NCBI GenBank assembly: GCA_946481465.1
Contig: CAMLOC010000150.1
Span: 1 to 7,689, forward strand
DNA length: 7,689 nucleotides
Reading direction: 5' to 3'
From: an uncultured Shinella sp.
GTDB lineage: Bacteria; Pseudomonadota; Alphaproteobacteria; Rhizobiales; Rhizobiaceae
Below are positions 7,092 to 7,689 of this stretch, in pieces; positions within the stretch are counted from its first letter, which is position 1; the number at the start of each line of letters is the position of its first letter. Under the pieces are notes generated by a model, which saw only the letters and a list, made by a program, of their open reading frames with translations, was not told the DNA's origin and searched no databases. Made by a program: the position numbers and the translations under genes.

Positions 7092-7119
7092 TTGAACTTT
7101 GAAAATAACCCGCTAATAA
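7092..7119 (+). promoter_or_regulatory. Sigma70-like promoter for pyc
   Basis: TTGAAC (7092-7097) is followed after 16 bp by TAATAA (7114-7119), or after 17 bp by AATAAT (7115-7120), in a locally A+T-rich patch of an otherwise GC-rich region. Transcription would begin near 7126, giving a leader of about 45 nt before the TTG start. A small inverted repeat, CCCGC (7109-7113) and GCGGG (7128-7132), brackets the -10 element and could be an operator or chance. Confidence 0.55.
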
Positions 7120-7171
7120 TTCTCTTCGCGGGTGCAGCATTTCCCGCTTCCAAGTCATTGAGGAGTCCGAC

Positions 7172-7689
7172 TTGCCCATTTCCAAGATCCTTGTCGCCAA
7201 CCGTTCAGAAATCGCCATCCGCGTGTTCCGCGCGGCCAATGAACTGGGGCTCAAAACGGTCGCGATATGGGCGGAAGAGGACAAACTGGCGCTGCACCGG
7301 TTCAAGGCGGACGAGAGCTACCAGATCGGTCGCGGCCCGCATCTTTCCCGCGATCTCGGGCCGATCGAGAGCTATCTGTCGATCGACGAGGTGATCCGCG
7401 TCGCCAAGCTTTCGGGCGCCGACGCGATCCATCCCGGCTACGGCCTTTTGTCGGAAAGCCCGGAATTCGTCGATGCCTGCGATGCGGCCGGTATCACCTT
7501 CATCGGCCCGCGGCCCGACACGATGCGCCAGCTCGGCAACAAGGTCGCCGCGCGCAACCTCGCCATTTCCGTCGGCGTGCCCGTCGTGCCGGCCACCGAT
7601 CCGCTGCCGGACGACGAACAGGAAATCCACCGCCTCGCCGCCGAGATCGGCTATCCCGTCATGCTCAAGGCCTCCTGGGGCGGCGGCGG
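7172..7689 (+). CDS. pyc: Pyruvate carboxylase, N-terminal part (3' truncated by window edge)
   Basis: First 172 codons of the biotin carboxylase domain of pyruvate carboxylase, the cytoplasmic biotin enzyme that makes oxaloacetate from pyruvate, bicarbonate and ATP to refill the TCA cycle. Visible motifs are KILVANRSEIAIRVFRA (5-21), EEDKLALHRFKADESY (the pyruvate carboxylase version of this region), HPGYGLLSE (87-95) and the start of the glycine-rich ATP-grasp loop, KASWGGG (166-172), where the window ends. The start is TTG 7172: GAGGAG (7160-7165) lies six bases upstream, and the frame has no ATG between the preceding region and the conserved N-terminus. Acetyl- or propionyl-CoA carboxylase subunits share this domain, but the EDKLALHRFKADE stretch favours pyruvate carboxylase. 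It has its own promoter candidate 53 bp upstream and need not be co-transcribed with the luxR-type gene. Confidence 0.93.
   Translation, partial: MPISKILVANRSEIAIRVFRAANELGLKTVAIWAEEDKLALHRFKADESYQIGRGPHLSRDLGPIESYLSIDEVIRVAKLSGADAIHPGYGLLSESPEFVDACDAAGITFIGPRPDTMRQLGNKVAARNLAISVGVPVVPATDPLPDDEQEIHRLAAEIGYPVMLKASWGGG

Noticed and set aside
6200..7153. Leftward 317-codon open frame opposite the luxR-type gene and the pyc leader
   Set aside because: It is antisense to a clear LuxR protein, has no recognised motif, and would run through the pyc promoter.

Overview
The window is GC-rich, with strong G/C preference at third codon positions. Its gene content and order are typical of the chromosome of a Rhizobiaceae alphaproteobacterium (Rhizobium, Sinorhizobium/Ensifer, Agrobacterium or Shinella type). 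The proteins resemble known rhizobial NdvB, NdvA and Pyc. I cannot assign a genus by eye.

Layout. Bases 2-2953 (+) are the last 983 codons of the cyclic beta-1,2-glucan synthase gene ndvB/chvB, covering the GH94 glucoside phosphorylase-like part. Bases 2979-4148 (+) are a membrane acyltransferase of the OpgC family, predicted to succinylate periplasmic glucans. Bases 4156-5913 (-) are ndvA/chvA, the ABC exporter for cyclic beta-1,2-glucan, which converges on opgC with 7 bp between stop codons. Bases 5914-6214 are a divergent regulatory region with several dyad elements. Bases 6215-6955 (+) are a LuxR-family regulator with an autoinducer-binding domain. Bases 7172-7689 (+) are the first 172 codons of pyruvate carboxylase, starting at TTG behind a good ribosome binding site and a sigma70-like promoter.

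The first three genes form one pathway. NdvB makes the cyclic glucan in the cytoplasm and inner membrane, NdvA moves it to the periplasm, and the OpgC-like enzyme decorates it. These glucans support low-osmolarity growth, motility, and plant or animal host colonisation in this group. The LuxR gene is divergent from ndvA, so shared control is possible but unproven.

I see no tRNA, rRNA, CRISPR array, insertion sequence or prophage gene, and no clearly new multi-gene system. The observations most worth checking are non-coding: an 11-bp perfect hairpin joining the ndvB stop to the opgC start, a 10-bp GC-rich hairpin inside the opgC coding tail placed to terminate ndvA, and two dyads (one lux-box-like) between ndvA and the luxR gene.
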